DNA of 64,000 bases from Plecoglossus altivelis (lineage: Eukaryota > Chordata > Actinopteri > Osmeriformes > Plecoglossidae), in contig BROE01000020.1 of assembly GCA_036571765.1 (NCBI GenBank), positions 10,629,461-10,693,460 of the forward strand. Direction: 5' to 3'. Positions 1-14,200 of the stretch are shown here, in pieces (within the stretch, counting starts at the first letter, position 1; every line of letters begins with the position of its first letter). A program made the translations under genes and the position numbers. The notes beneath the pieces are model-generated. The model worked only from the letters and a program-made list of their open reading frames with translations, was not told the origin of the DNA and made no database searches.

Positions 1-2405
1 CAGCTGACCTGGGATGGGGCTCAGCTCTTGTCTGGTTCCTGGTGCAGCTCCTCACTGTGAGAGGGAGCGAGCCCTAACCTGCTACAGATTAACACTGACA
101 TAACTGTACAAGCTCCACCAGCCTCGGTTGGTGACCACCTGGGCTTGTAAGGACAATCGGAAGATAAAACATGCCTACACACCCCAGAAGATTTGCCTTT
201 CATCAGCCCAGCGTACATTCACAAGCCTTCTCTATCAGAGACACTGTAGAGTACATGTATTTGATTGATTGCATACAGTATGTATCAATCAGGCTCCATA
301 AAGGTGTCACTGTATGTGCACATACATGGACACGTGAGTAACTGTACACTCTAGAAGCTGGCTGGTGTGACCTATTGAAGCAAGGGAGCTTGGTGCTCCA
401 GCATTTGCAACATGACAAATATACTTTCAGCATTCAAGCAAGAGGTAAACATAACCTTAAATATAGGTCCAAGTCTAGTCATCATTGACTCAATTGGACA
501 ATTGTCCAAAAAGCATAAGTGAAATGTCTACATCTCACCCCCATGTGTACACCCCTGATAATATAGTTCAGGGAGTTCAGTCTAGTTGTTATTCAGCTTC
601 AGGCTTTTTGAAGTGAAATCAGCTGGATCAACCTAGGACATATTGGGGAGACCATGTTCCATGATGAAAGACTTTCTAGGTTGACCCAGTTCCCTATTCA
701 CAGGTAATGATTCTCCTTTAATCTCCATGTAGGATGAAAGCCAGCCAGAGTGTGCAGCATCAAGGTGTATAGTCCTGGGCTGCTGATCCGCTCCCAGGAT
801 GCCAATGTCTGAGACTTCAAATAGCCTTTTAATTACCACACCTCTTAGCTTTACTTTAATAACCCTCCACTAGAATAGGATGGAACAGGCCCAACACATC
901 AATGAACAACACAATGAACATGCAGATTTGTAACTCAGAGTACAAAGAAATCATATTTCACGAAACGTGCCCAAAAATGAGGACACATCCATAAGTCAGC
1001 TACTACCTGTAGTCAAACCAGTCTTTGGACACAATGCCGGTGAAGCAGATCACTGCTAAGAAACAAAAGGCTTACCAAACAAAGACAGCTGTAAATCTAC
1101 CCCCCCCACCCGCCCCCCGGCATCTCAGACAAACGTCTAACCTCATTCCCTTCTTCCCTTTATCTCCAGGTTCATAGCTTCCTGAGACCCTCTCTGACAG
1201 AGGGGCAGCGTCACTGGGGTCCCTCCACAGGCCAGTGCGTACAGTTCATCCTTTGGAACAGACTCTCATATATTCAGGAGAGCTGATAAAGCTTTCAAGG
1301 GAAAAGATAATTGTGTCACAGGCAGCACACTCTTCCATGTGTGTGGGACGCCACCTCAATGGACGGAAGTGTTTGGGGTCCAGCTCTGTCAGCAGAAAGG
1401 AAAGAGGAAAGAGGTCCGCTCTCACACGACTGTCTACTGTAGAACTGGGCGTGGTTGAGCCCTCTGATCATGGAACCACCTACAGACACACAGGAGGGAA
1501 GAACTTGTAGGTCTCAGCTTGGGTCCTTGGTCAATGTAGGAGAAATTTGAATGCACAATTATGCTTTATTTTCCTAATATTTGCTGAAACATAGACCCTA
1601 CTTTATATTTGATCATATTGGTTGGATCCAGATAGAAACAAGTCATACTCTCTCTTTGCCAGTCAGCTACTGTAGATCCCATTATCAATATCTTTTTCAC
1701 TTTCAAAGTTTAAAATGTCTACACCGTGATAATGGGTACATATGTGTCCAAATTAACTTACGATCAGAGACAAATCATACAGCAATTCAGCTTCTTAAAA
1801 TAGTATTAATGTGTAATTGCAGTAAATTTAGCCCCTGTGATTTACCAAAGGTTATCTGTTGGGATGTCCCGCATGGGTTCATACAGTTGGAGTCAAACAA
1901 TGCCCACCCTTTCCGTTGGGGAGTGTATCTAAGCGGTGGGTGTAACACACTCTGTACATGATATGAGGCCCAATCAGAGGGGTGACGAAAGAAGCTAGGA
2001 GACAGTCAGTTCTAATCTGTGTTATATCAGTTCCAAATAAGAACTATACATTTGTACTGTAATTTAAGGTGTTTTTAGAGCCTTTGTGTTGGTAATAATA
2101 TAGTGAGATTCTTCACATTTGAAAATATATCCACCAATCTGCAATTTTCAGTAAACCTCTCTTCTTCGCCAATAGAGGGAAGTGTTGGTCTTCTGTTCAG
2201 GCAAATCTACAGCTTTAACTGTTTCAGTGCATCTGATGGCAAACAGTCATGCTACAGTGTATCTGGCTGTTTTCACAAAGAAAAAAGGACAATGGGTTTC
2301 TTGAACCAGTATTAATTAATAAAACTATTAATTCAAATGTTTAATATATGTTGCCATACAAACACCAAGTGATCACGCATAAGTGCATATGAAAGGAATT
2401 CAGTT
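1..2405. other. intergenic DNA downstream of fbln2
   Basis: No exon, RNA gene or recognisable transposon is visible. The reading frames here (largest about 126 codons, plus strand 1581-1961) resemble no family I know and lack splice or codon support. A short C homopolymer run lies at about 1100-1118. In mammals WNT7A lies beyond FBLN2, but no Wnt exon is seen here. Confidence 0.6.
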
Positions 2406-2411
2406 TTTATT
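2406..2411 (-). promoter_or_regulatory. fbln2: candidate polyadenylation signal of fbln2
   Basis: This is an AATAAA hexamer on the minus strand about 980 nt past the fbln2 stop codon. Nothing but the hexamer and its position supports it. Confidence 0.3.
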
Positions 2412-3386
2412 GAAGTGATGATAATAATATTATTGTGAAACTTTGTCTGATTGATTGACACAGAACAATAACATATTTTTAATCATATGTTAACGGTGAT
2501 GTATTTCATCCGTTGATTAAAATGTTGATGGCTATTCCAGGATTGATTGAAATAAAACAATGTGGTCATTTCATAGGGGAAATTAACTACTCCTGCACAG
2601 TTCGTCATCATGAGTGAAATTATGATTTTACCCTGAGATCATAATACAAAACAATATTATGTAACATTGAAATAAAACATTAAAAAGATACATACACAAC
2701 AAAACATTTGACAGTTGTCAGTGCTGGAATTCAACTTTCCCGTGAGAGTGAGATATTTTCCGATATATTTTGCACTGAAATTCAACACACTTAGAAAATA
2801 GGCCTTTTAACAATAATATACAGCATTATGTTGTGGAAATGTAGAAAGATATTAGAGAAATCCAGCTAAATGTTTTGTTCATTTTTATAGGTCAGACGGA
2901 GGCTATGGACACAAGTGCCCATGCTTGACTTTAGAATGCAACTGATTCCTCTAATTAGATCTGAGTTAACTCATCAACCGCACATAAACAAAAAATGTGG
3001 AAGGTCAAAGAGCAGAAGGCATATAAGAGAGTACATCTAAACACCAAGCCAGACTTGTGCAGTGACCCGTGTCCCTTGGTCTGCTTCAGGATGAAACACA
3101 GCTTTGCTGGTGACATAGTAGAAGCATTGTACATGGAAAGCAGATTAAATCACTCAACCATTTGGAGACAAATACAAATATCCTTAATAACATTGTCATA
3201 CAGTCTGCCAAAACATCAGCAGCTTGACTACATAGGAAAAAAGTTACATAAAGGGTATTCGAAAACATTGGTATATGAAGGCATAAAGTGAGGAGGTTGC
3301 AGATGACTGCTGGATATCTAATACATTGAGAAATGTAGCACCATATGAACGTCTCTCCTCCCTCTTTGACTCTAGCCCATAGGTGC
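2406..3386 (-). other. fbln2: probable fbln2 3' UTR
   Basis: The stop codon is at 3387-3389 and the first AATAAA I find downstream on the minus strand is at 2406-2411 (plus-strand TTTATT). A weaker ATTAAA lies at 2478-2483. The stretch is AT-rich, with no splice-like or coding structure. The end point is an inference; another AATAAA lies further on at 1565-1570. Confidence 0.4.
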
Positions 3387-3744
3387 CTAGAGCTTGTTAG
3401 ATGTGATGAAGACATAGATCTTGGCCAGAAAGGAGCTGAAAGTCCCTTGTCTCAGCAGCCTCATCTCCACATCGATGAGGAAGTCCTTGGGCTCACGCAC
3501 CTGTCTCTGAAGGTAGACGGCTCCGGTGAAGCTGTTCAGCTTTCGTGTGCTGAAGTAGCCTTCCTCGTTGCCCCGTGTAATGCTGATGACGATGTGGTCT
3601 CCAGAGTAGGTGGGGGAGGGGCCAATGCGGAAGATCTGGGCAGGGATGATGATGTTGGTCTGGAAGCTGAGCTGGTAGTAGGTGATCCTCAAAGGAGAGC
3701 TCTGGCAGTCCAGGGAGCCGGGACAGCTGGTCCTCTCACAGCGC
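3387..3744 (-). CDS. fbln2: fbln2 coding exon 17: fibulin C-terminal module and stop
   Basis: This exon encodes the final 119 residues, the fibulin-type module shared by the fibulins. It begins with one base completing a Thr codon, then Cys-Glu-Arg-Thr. Recognisable blocks are FRIGPSPTYSGDHI, GNEEGYFSTRKLN, GAVYLQRQVREP, and RQGTFSSFLAKIYVF near the end; each lines up with human fibulin-2. The acceptor is gtcgtgcag at 3745 and up, and the stop is TAG at 3387-3389. The terminal residues (ITSNKL) differ from mammals, where the protein ends in FAL. Large plus-strand frames over this exon are antisense shadows. Confidence 0.96.
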
Positions 3745-6700
3745 CTGCACGACACAGTCACACCCAGGGGCCACAGTTAGACCACTTAGGAACACAAAGG
3801 GATAGAAGCAAACCGGACCCAAACAACCTCCACACATCCGTTACCATGAAAACACACAAGAGAGCCAAGGTGCTAAAAGGTACAGCGCTTTGGTCAGAAT
3901 CGGACACATTTGAAATGAAAACAAAGCCTGCGTCTCTCAGGTTAGCTTTCACATCTGAGGGTGTAATGGGAAACAGTACGTAAAACATTTGATAGCCTGC
4001 CAAGCTGCCAGGCTTTCTAATAGTATGATGGAATTCAATCCAGGTCCACCCCATAAGGCTGGGGCCAAGTGCTTGACAGGGGCCTGTGAGTGTGTGGTGT
4101 CTGTGCCCACCAGAGCGGAGAAGACGGAAAATCACCCCAGACATGGCCCTGAGAGGAGAGCTACAAACCTGATTAAACCAATCTGACTTCATCTCACTGC
4201 TGAATAGGAATCGTGCTTTGTTACAGACCAATCTCAATATCTGCAATACATTTCCATTAACAAGAGAGTTCTAGGCACGGTCCTGCAACTTCAAGGTCAT
4301 GTCGGTATAGTATTTCTTGTTACCGGAACACACATGCTGAAAGGCATATGGCAGAACCCCATGGCAGGGCCCCATGGTAGATCCAGCTGCCCACGAAGTC
4401 TCTGGTTAACTGGCAGAATATTCAGCACTTGCAAGAAGTGAAGTTTCTGCTCTCTGGAACACATTTTAGTGAATTGAGTGCAGAGAGCCCCCTTTCCAAT
4501 CCGCAGAGCTTTGATCAGGCATACTCTTTGGAAACAGATCATGCTCTGGAAACAGGGGAGAAACACCAGGTATGTGGAAGAAGCAATGAAGCATTTCTTA
4601 CGTGTCTGAAACTTTCTTGTAGTTCTGAGGACAGTTGAATGAGAGGCACCTGAAGCTTCCTTGCAGATTATAGCAGGTTTGACCTTGTGAACAGTTGTGG
4701 CCACCGGTGGTGCATTCGTCAATATCTGTGAAAATATAACAGAGAACGGGATGCACACTTCTATTTCAATGCATCATTCAGGACAGAAATGACTGTACAT
4801 TGTGTCAGACAACCACACTATACTGTACATTACATGAGGTTTTCTGTTTTCCCATGGACAGTCAGAGCCAAGATGAACACACAGAAATATCACAGTGTAG
4901 TGGGCTGCAGGATAAATGGCTCAGTCTCTAATAACAACTTTCAGGGACATGTCTGTCAGGGAGTGACAGAGCACTCTGTCTGCTACTGCCACAAGTCAAT
5001 ACTAGTCCCAAAGCTACAATTAATTATGCATCTCATTTTCCAGCCAGAGCACTCATTATAGCTCATAGGTCCAGTTCTCCATCTTATTCATCCTGCAAAT
5101 GTTAACCTTTAAGAACTTAGTCCCACTATCTTTTGGCAGCAATTTCCCCCCAGTGCAATCTGGAGAATGTAGTCTATAGGCTATCTGTTCCAGCTTGAAG
5201 ATAAAGGTGAGAGGGGCCATTAACACTGCATGTTGTGCTTTCTCTCACGTAGCTACACTAATGAGCAACTTGTAAATCTATTAAGGAAAAAAGATGTACA
5301 ACAGTAGGACTACGGAAATTACAACGGTTTTGATTCCAGGAAAGTCTACATGACGGTATTTCAAGTAATTCCCTGGAGAGTAAAGAGCCATATTGCATAG
5401 TTGCTTGTTGTTTGATGGTTGACTGCTCCTTCAGTATCCAGAGGAGATGTTGGCTCCCACCTCGGCATGTGCGTCCATTGTTGGACATGGTGTATCCATG
5501 ATGAGGACAGGCACACTGGTAGCTGCCAGGGACATTGACACACTCGAACGCACAGAGGTTTCCAATACTCTGGGAGCATTCGTCAATATCTATGAGTCAG
5601 AGACACCAGCAGAAAGACACACAGAATATCAGACACATGACATTTCAGCTTTCACATTGTAGACAGAACCTCTACAGTGAAAGGCCACAGGCATTCCAAA
5701 ACGACAAAAAGTGAGATTATTTCTGATCTCTGATAGAAATGTGTGTACAGTATGAGTGTTTGTGAGTGTGTGTATTTGTTACTTTATGTGCATGTATGTG
5801 TACAGTATATGAGACATACAGTGTGTAGTGTACATGCAGGTAGGTGTGTGTATGTGTGCATGTCTGAGAGTTACTGTAAGAAGCTACCTTTAGGCCCTGT
5901 CACCAGGGACAGCAAAAAATCAATCCTTCATGACAAGAATCATGAATCTATCGATTTGCTGTCTACACTTAGAGAAACATTGTATCATTACTTGGGTCAG
6001 TGGACACTGAATCTCTGCCGTCACATGCCTTTGATTTGTAGCCCTACCTGATCATCATTTATAATGTAGATCTGACACTGACAGGTGAAAATATCAGTAT
6101 GGGATACTGTGGGTTGCACCATTGGAATCAATACATGCTCTACGTTTTACAATATAGGATTTAATTCAGTCCCTTACATTCTAGAGAGCTCTTCTGTTAA
6201 GGGACCTTAGTTGCTACCCTTACCTTCGCAGGAGCGTCCATCCTCTTTCAAGTAAAAGCCCTGGCGGCAGTAGCACTGGTAGGACCCATAGATGTTAGCA
6301 CACTCCTGACTGCAAGGGTTGTTGTCACACTCATTGAGGTCTGTGCAAGGGCAAACGGACACGGAAGTTCAGAGCCGTCAAACCTAGTTTTTCTCAGATT
6401 GTTCCTTGAAATGTACACTTATGGAACGTTCCTATTACAATGAGGCCCGTTACTGCCCTTGTGTCATTGACATTCCTGTGAACAAATGCAGAGAAGCACC
6501 CAAGTCTCTAAGCCAAGTCCTTGAACTAAACTCCCCTTAATGGATAGCTTCACCTAAGTGTGTGGGATTGGCAATGTTAGTGGCTTGATTAAGTTCGTTA
6601 AATAAAGCCATTGACAAGCCTAGCCCAGGGTGAATGATACTCCCTTCCAGCTTTGTTCCCTGACACTCACTATGTCCTCTATTCACTGATGATAGACTGC

Positions 6701-8222
6701 ACCTGAACATCGGGGCTAGTTACATATGCACCAGGCATCCCCCGACTCCAGAGATTGAGAGTAAATTAAATTCCATCAGAAAATATTCCTTGCAGATAGC
6801 AGATACTTTGAATGTACTTCTTAAATTGTGTGCTATCAGCGTTATCTTCTAAGCTACTGAAACCCAGAACGGTAAGCTTTTAATGCAGCAATTTGCCAGG
6901 AGCCTGCATTTATCCACAGTCCCTCACTGGAACAGGAACACACCATGTCTCTGAATGACTGTATACAATGGTTTATGAGTGTCATTTTCCAAAAGGAGTG
7001 AGCGCACCTTCACAGTTCTTTCCATCAAATGCAAGGGAAAAGCCCGTCGTGCAGGAACACTGGTAGGAGCCTGGGGTGTTTTCACAAGTCTGAGCACAGA
7101 GTCGGCCTGGGTAGCGCCAGCACTCATTCACATCTGTCAGTGGAAAAACAACAGACATTAGGAGTAGCACAGGAAACATGTCAGTGCTCCAGCCCAGCTC
7201 AACAACCACATACCCCTCCAGGAGCATTCAGGAGCATTATCTCTTAGTAACATTAAGAGACAGAGGGAGTTAGGAGAGGGAGTTGGGAGAGTGAGAGTGA
7301 GGTAGTGTGAAGTGATTAAGGAGCAGAGAAAGACAAATAGCAAAGTGGGCACTGGGCTACCTTTATTCGCATGCACAGACCCGACAAGTTACCCCAAACT
7401 GCACTGAGTATCCTTCTTGTTTGTCAGTGACCCTGTGTGTTATATGACTAAATCACAGTAACCCCTAGTGGTGCCCCAGGTTCCAGCTGCCGGCTCCGTG
7501 GTGATGACATCTTCAGTAATGTACGACCCTCAGTCATCTCAAAGGAGGACTTTACACGTGGTCTAGCGCCACAGTCTCCCCTAGCCTAGCATGGTGGTAC
7601 CTACCTGTGCACACCTGGCGGATGGCGTCATACTGGTAGCCCGTCTGACAGTCACAGCGGTAGCTGCCGGGCAGGTTGTGACAGATCTGGCCCTCACCGC
7701 AGTGGTGGATGCCCGTTTGGCATTCATCCACATCTACATGGATGGGAGATACAGCTCCTCAGCAAAAGCTTGTGAACAATCTCTTTACCTTTCCACAAAC
7801 TCTGTCTGTCAATCGGCCTTCTCTCTTCATGCTTCTCTGATCCATTCTCTCTCTCTCTCTCTTTCTATCACACGCTCACTCTCTCTTTCTTTCTTACACT
7901 CACACGTTTACTCTCTCTCTCTCTCTCTCTAAACCACACACAAACCACCAACCAACCAACACACACACATAAATAAAGACAACAGTATAGCGGGTGGAAA
8001 TACGTTGGGCAGTGTGTTCGAGCGTGTGCAGTTTGGCGTGTGCTCCGCTCTCACCGACACACTTGATCCCATCGCTGCTAGAGTGGTAGCCCTGGCTGCA
8101 CACGATGACCTTCCTCTGACAGGTGTAGGAGCCCACAGTGTTGATGCAATTAAAACCTGAGCTGCAGGGCTCACTGAGACTGCTGCACTCATTAACATCT
8201 GCATGGGACAGAGGGGGAAGAC

Positions 8223-8277
<55 letters not shown>

Positions 8278-11200
8278 GGGATGAAAAGAGGGGGGGATTG
8301 TTGGACAGTGGAGGAATAAGACTAGATAACGTCTATTTAGTCAGATGTACCCCTCATGCCCTGGATGTAATCTAATATTTACATTTGGGATGAGCTATTC
8401 AGCTCATCGTTGAGCTGTTGTGTCATGCAGTTTCTCCAGTCCAGATGGCACAGTTTCAACCCAGTTATAATATTTGCAGTTTAACTTAATCCTGACCAGT
8501 ATTTCATTTGTGCGACCTTGTACATACTGTATGTAGGCACTGCCTGGTACAAGACCTGTGAAACATGTGAGGTTTCTTCCAGTGTTCCTGCAAAACTAAC
8601 TTTTCCCTAGGGAGGAAAGACTGGTTTTTACCAATGCAGTTGCTGTGGGAGTCCTGTGTGAAGCCAGTGAGACACTTCTGTCTGGGGTTACAGAGGAATG
8701 AGCCTTCTGTGTTCTCACATTGAAAGCCAACCCCGCAGTTGTGAGTACGAACCATACACTCGTCGATATCTGAAAGAGGAAAGGCATGCGTCAGGCATAA
8801 GGGTGCTCTAAACTGCCTTCATGCACATGAAAGTAATCTGCAGTAGACCACAGACAGTGATGGCACTAGCCCCTAGCATCTGTCTGTTACACAGCAGTTC
8901 ACCATATTAGACAGCGGGTGGCACTGTGGATCAATGGCTGGACAAGACTACGAGTTGTGTCAGGGACGTTTCCGCCCTGATCTGTCAAATTCTGACTCTT
9001 CAAAACATGTTGTGGTAAATCAACACTTTTCTGTGACTTAGCTATCAATGAGTTTCAGCAACTTAGCAACATTACAGTCACTGCTTTTCTGCAAATAATT
9101 CATTTTTTCCCCCTCCTAGCCATATTACCTTCATTATCCAGCTTCATTGATTAGTCATCCCTGGTGCCAAGTGCTGACATGAGTCAGAGTATTTTACCGC
9201 ATGCGCAACATGGCATTTGAGGGTGGTTTCTGTATCACTTGGTGAACCTGACCAGCTGCAAATGTAGCCTCCAAGAAACATCGTCAGTGAGTCGGTTTGA
9301 TGCCAACGATTCCGTCTCCCTGTAGACTGTCTTCTGACCAGAAGAGCTTACATTGGGCCTGTCCCACTCAATAATGGACCGCTCCCTTCCTCAGCTACCT
9401 CAGCTACCTCGCCAACGATCTGAGAGGCAGTATGGACAAACTTTGCCCTGGAGTCTCAAACAAGTGTCTGGAATCAGTATTACCTGTCTGTGTTCAGTGT
9501 TAATGATATCATCGAACATTTTGGGGGGTAAGTTATAGAAGAGCCATTTGAGGACCGGGCATTTAAGGTTGTCAAGGACACAGTTAGATGCAGTGGAGCT
9601 GGAGCCGGATGACATGCTCTCTCTACGGGGTCTGACAGCTTTGTTTCAGAGTCGATTGCAGAGTGCTACAGTACAGTCTACAGCTGGAGAAAAAAAAGTC
9701 TTTTATTTTGGTTCCAGCACCTCTAATTGAATTGCTAGGAAACAGGCTATTGAACATCACACTCTGATGTTTTATCATCCAAATCTGAGGTTTTTGCAAA
9801 TTGTGACAGCAAATGTTGGACCTTATCACAGACGGACGTGAACATTGTAATGGTTAATGGGTAACGGCATCAAATATTAAAGAGACTCCCTTGGGCACAT
9901 TGTTCCTATAATGATGCTGGGGTGATGATGTCATCTGTGGTTAACTCACCCTCACAGACGAAGTTGCGAAGCTGGTAACCTGCTGGGCAAGAGATGTGCC
10001 TCTCGCACACAAACGAACCCACTGTGTTCACACAGCGTTCGCTAGGCTGGCAGCTATGGGTGTTGGTCACACATTCGTTCACATCTGCAAAAGGGCACAA
10101 GAGTGGGAGTTTGAATGTTTATGATTTTGGAACAAGAAAAAGAGAGACCCAAACAGAGAGGGGTAGAGCAAGACAGAGAAAGAGATGGAGTGAAAGAGAG
10201 AGGGAGATAGAGAGATGATGAGCTGAAGAAAAGAGTGTGCTGAAGGAGTGATGGCAGCAAGGATGGCTCTCAGGGTTAGGTTCTGGACAGCCCATGCATT
10301 AGGCCCATTTGGGAAGCCCCCGCTCTCCTGCTGTCAGCGTGACAAAGCAACCTGGGTCAGCAGCAGATGGGCAGAAGCAAATAAACACCCCGTGAACAGG
10401 GAAGTCATTCCAACCTCTTTAGGTGTCATGTCTGGGTTCGGGTGGTTGAAAATCCTACGCCAGTTTACTTTACGGGCTGTCTTAGAGTCCCAGACCAAGA
10501 TACTCATTATGTCAAAAGAGTTATTTGGTGCAATAACGTTGGACAAGGTTGAAACAAATAATTCTGACAAACCCATGAAAAGAGGAGGGTGGGTGGGTGG
10601 GTGGGGGTTTGGTGTCGGGGAGTTAGTGGAGGGGGGTAGGGGGCGAGGCATCAGTGGACCATTATTTCAGCTGAGGACAATGAGCACTTTGTGGTCCATG
10701 AGCAGAATCCAAAATGTCAAACCTGTGCCAAGAAAAATAATCTTCTGCTTGCTGGACATGTTTACTGGGTTTGTTTGTATGAAAAAATATTGTGGTAAAA
10801 CCCCATAAAATCCTTATCAGTCAAACAGTGCAACTAAATGTAAACAGCACACTGACAACATGGATTTATAATATTAGGGGGGCGCCTGCAGATGTGGTGG
10901 ATTTCATCCCAGCTGCACATCATTGTTCTACCCTTGCAGTCTTTCCCTTATCGTGTCATCCCCATCACTGTGGATTTGACTGTGCCAGTAAGTGTATGTG
11001 CATGGCAAACATCCAGATTTGAAGATCACCCCTAAATGTGGTGCATTCCACTGGGAACCCCGCAGAAAGGTCCTCAAAAATCTGCACAAAGGGTCTGAGG
11101 GAAAACAAACTAAGAAACCAGATGAGCTTCTCTGGTTTCTTCTGCAGTAGTAGTATCTTCTGGCCGTCCTCCGTGTTTTGCCCCCCGGTGATCTGGTACA

Positions 11201-14200
11201 GGTTCTGAACTGGTAAGTGAACTGTGAGCCCTGGAACCTTTCCATAGCAAAGCAGAGACTGATCAGACTGATAATATTGTGAAGGTGCAACAGGGCTTTT
11301 CTCCCAGATTCAGAGTTTTGTCTTTGAAATGATTCCCCTTACAAAGCTCCATCTTCAGCCTATTTCAAGGTTCACATGCTGTATCAAACTATACACACAC
11401 AATATATATAAAAAAATACACACACACTATTTACACGAAAACAATATGATGAAATCAGGCTAGGTAACAGTGCATAATTCCCTGACAGTGGAATCATCTC
11501 TTACTAAACACAGCTCCCAGCGGACACATGAGCTGGGTTGGAAGTGGCATTTAGAAAACCTATTCCTTTCAGGCAACATTTACAAAGGCTACTGCTGTTC
11601 CTAAACATGGACACATGTGTTTTCTTCATTGTGACAAGTGTATTTCTATCAACAGATAACATTCAGCCTTTGTGTCCTTGGAGCCTAGCAGACTGTAGCC
11701 AGCTTGTGAAGGACAGAGACTGGAGATGTGTTTCATCTGAGCGTGTTGGCAGGGGAGGCTCAGTCTTGTTCGACGACCAGGCTTCAGGGACCTGCATTAT
11801 TTCATTATTTCCAGTGAGTCATCAGAGGGGAAAACAACCTCCCCCACGCTGTACCCACCCCACCCACCCCACTTCCTCCACGCTGTACCCACCCCACCCT
11901 ACCTCCCCCACGCTGTACCCACCCACCCCACCCTACCTCCCCCACGCTGCANNNNNNNNNNNNNNNNNNNNNNNNNNNNNNNNNNNNNNNNNNNNNNNNN
12001 NNNNNNNNNNNNNNNNNNNNNNNNNNNNNNNNNNNNNNNNNNNNNNNNNNNNNNNNNNNNNNNNNNNNNNNNNNNNNNNNNNNNNNNNNNNNNNNNNNNN
12101 NNNNNNNNNNNNNNNNNNNNNNNNNNNNNNNNNNNNNNNNNNNNNNTAGAGAGACGGTAGAATGAGCGAAGGAGCGTTAGAGAGAGTAGGAGAAAGTAGG
12201 AGCCGGAAGAAAAGAGAAGAGGGTATAGGTGGGGAGTAAGCAGAAAGGGTAGGGAAGAAGAACCACAGAGGGTAGTAAGATGCAGATAGAGAGAGCAGGA
12301 GGAGGGTTAGATAGAGTAGAGAGGTATCGGGAAGAGGAAGGTAGACGAGATGGGTTAGCTTAGAAGAGAGTCTAGTGAAGAGTAGAAGGAGAGGATTAGA
12401 AATTAGAGGAGGTAGAAGCAGCTAACAAAAGACTGAGTAGAGAGACGTAGAGGATAAGAGTGAGAAGATAACGAAGAGGATTTAGGGTTGGGAGGGAAGG
12501 AAGTAGATAGAGAGAAAACAATAGCGGCGAAGAAGCTAGGATGGAGAGGTAAGGCAGCGCCGAGAAGAGACGAGGTAGAATATTAGGATTGGCTCAGAGA
12601 AGAGCTAGAGAAGGCTTGGAGATTAAGATTACGAGAGGAGGAGGGTAGTAGAATAAAAAGTACTAACTATGGAAAACAGAGAGGCCCCTTGTCGAACAAA
12701 GAGATCAGACTTCATCCTACTCGTTTCACATTCCTGCTATCTTGAACACCACACCGTACATTTTAGAGAAATGTCATCTCCTTCGAATCAATAACTACCA
12801 CTGAGCACTTCCTCAAACCCCCCCAGATTCACCTCAGACACTGCCCACGCCTAATAATTTAATAGTTACACACAAAGACCCCACAAAGATTCAATTTGTC
12901 TGTGAAAATCCCTTACAAAAGCTCCAGCTTCAGCCTATTCCAAAAGGTTCACCATGCTGTATTCAAACTCCACACAATATATATAAAAAAATACACACAC
13001 ACTATTTACACGAAAACAATATGATGAAATCAGGCTAGGTAACAGTGCATAATTCCCTGACAGTGGAATCATCTCTTACTAAACACAGCTCCCAGCGGAC
13101 ACATGAGCTGGGTTGGAAGTGGCATTTAGAAAACCTATTCCTTTCAGGCAACATTTACAAAGGCTACTGCTGTTCCTAAACATGGACACATGTGTTTTCT
13201 TCATTGTGACAAGTGTATTTCTATCAACAGATAACATTCAGCCTTTGTGTCCTTGGAGCCTAGCAGACTGTAGCCAGCTTGTGAAGGACAGAGACTGGAG
13301 ATGTGTTTCATCTGAGCGTGTTGGCAGGGGAGGCTCAGTCTTGTTCGACGACCAGGCTTCAGGGACCTGCATTATTTCATTATTTCCAGTGAGTCATCAG
13401 AGGGGAAAACAACCTCCCCCACGCTGTACCCACCCACCCCACCCTACCTCCCCCCTACCTCCCCAACCGCGCACCTCATCCCCCCCCCCGCCTCCCCCAA
13501 GCTATACCCACCCCACCTCTCCCAATCCCCTCCCCTCCCTTCTGCACCCACCCCACCTCCCCCAATTCCCTCCCTTCTGCACCCATCCCACCTCTCCCAG
13601 TCTCCTCCCCTCTTCATCCTCCCTCATTTCCCTCCCTTCTGCACCCACCCCACCTCTTCCAGTCCCCTCCGCACCCACACTCCATCACACTGGCCCACTC
13701 CCCAGGGCCCGCAGATTACATTGTTGCTGGGAGCAAAGTGCTTCAACACGGGATGGAAATGGATACTCCGATTTCGAAAATACAAACCCAATTTAAGCTA
13801 ACAAGGCGGGAGGAAGTGATGTTGGCAGCCTGTCATGGGGGAGTAGAGGAGGAACTGGCTGTGTCCAGACAGCTGTCCCTGAGCTAGCACGGCAGAACAC
13901 AGAGGAAAAAGGCATGTTGGAAATATTCAAAGACTGTTTCTGAACAAAGACTTGCAGAGAAAATTCTCTACTCATTAAGTCACTGGACATGTAATGGAGG
14001 CCAGATCGAGGGTGGATGAATTCAGCCCTTGTTGGCCAGCTTGTTTGTCTGCGTTACAAGCAGGTGGTTAGGCAGAGGCTGAACAGCGTGACTCAAGTGC
14101 AGGCGGTGAGGATTATAGACTGTGAGCATTATTTCTCAATCATCTCTATTATGGGCTGGATGCTGACAGCTGAGACACACTCAGGGCACAGATGATCTCA

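Noticed and set aside
3345..3983. 212-codon plus-strand frame over the last fbln2 exon
   Set aside because: It is antisense to a strongly conserved coding exon whose codon pattern explains it; no splice or start context and no family match.
8925..8960. tRNA-like A-box (GTGGATCAATGGCTGG), possible SINE head
   Set aside because: No B-box at the right distance that I can see, no tail and no target-site duplication.
11538..12149. Plus-strand frame of 203 codons running into the gap, and its twin at 13113-13796
   Set aside because: Same sequence twice through the assembly duplication, extended by C-rich repeat; intronic to fbln2 with no homology I know.
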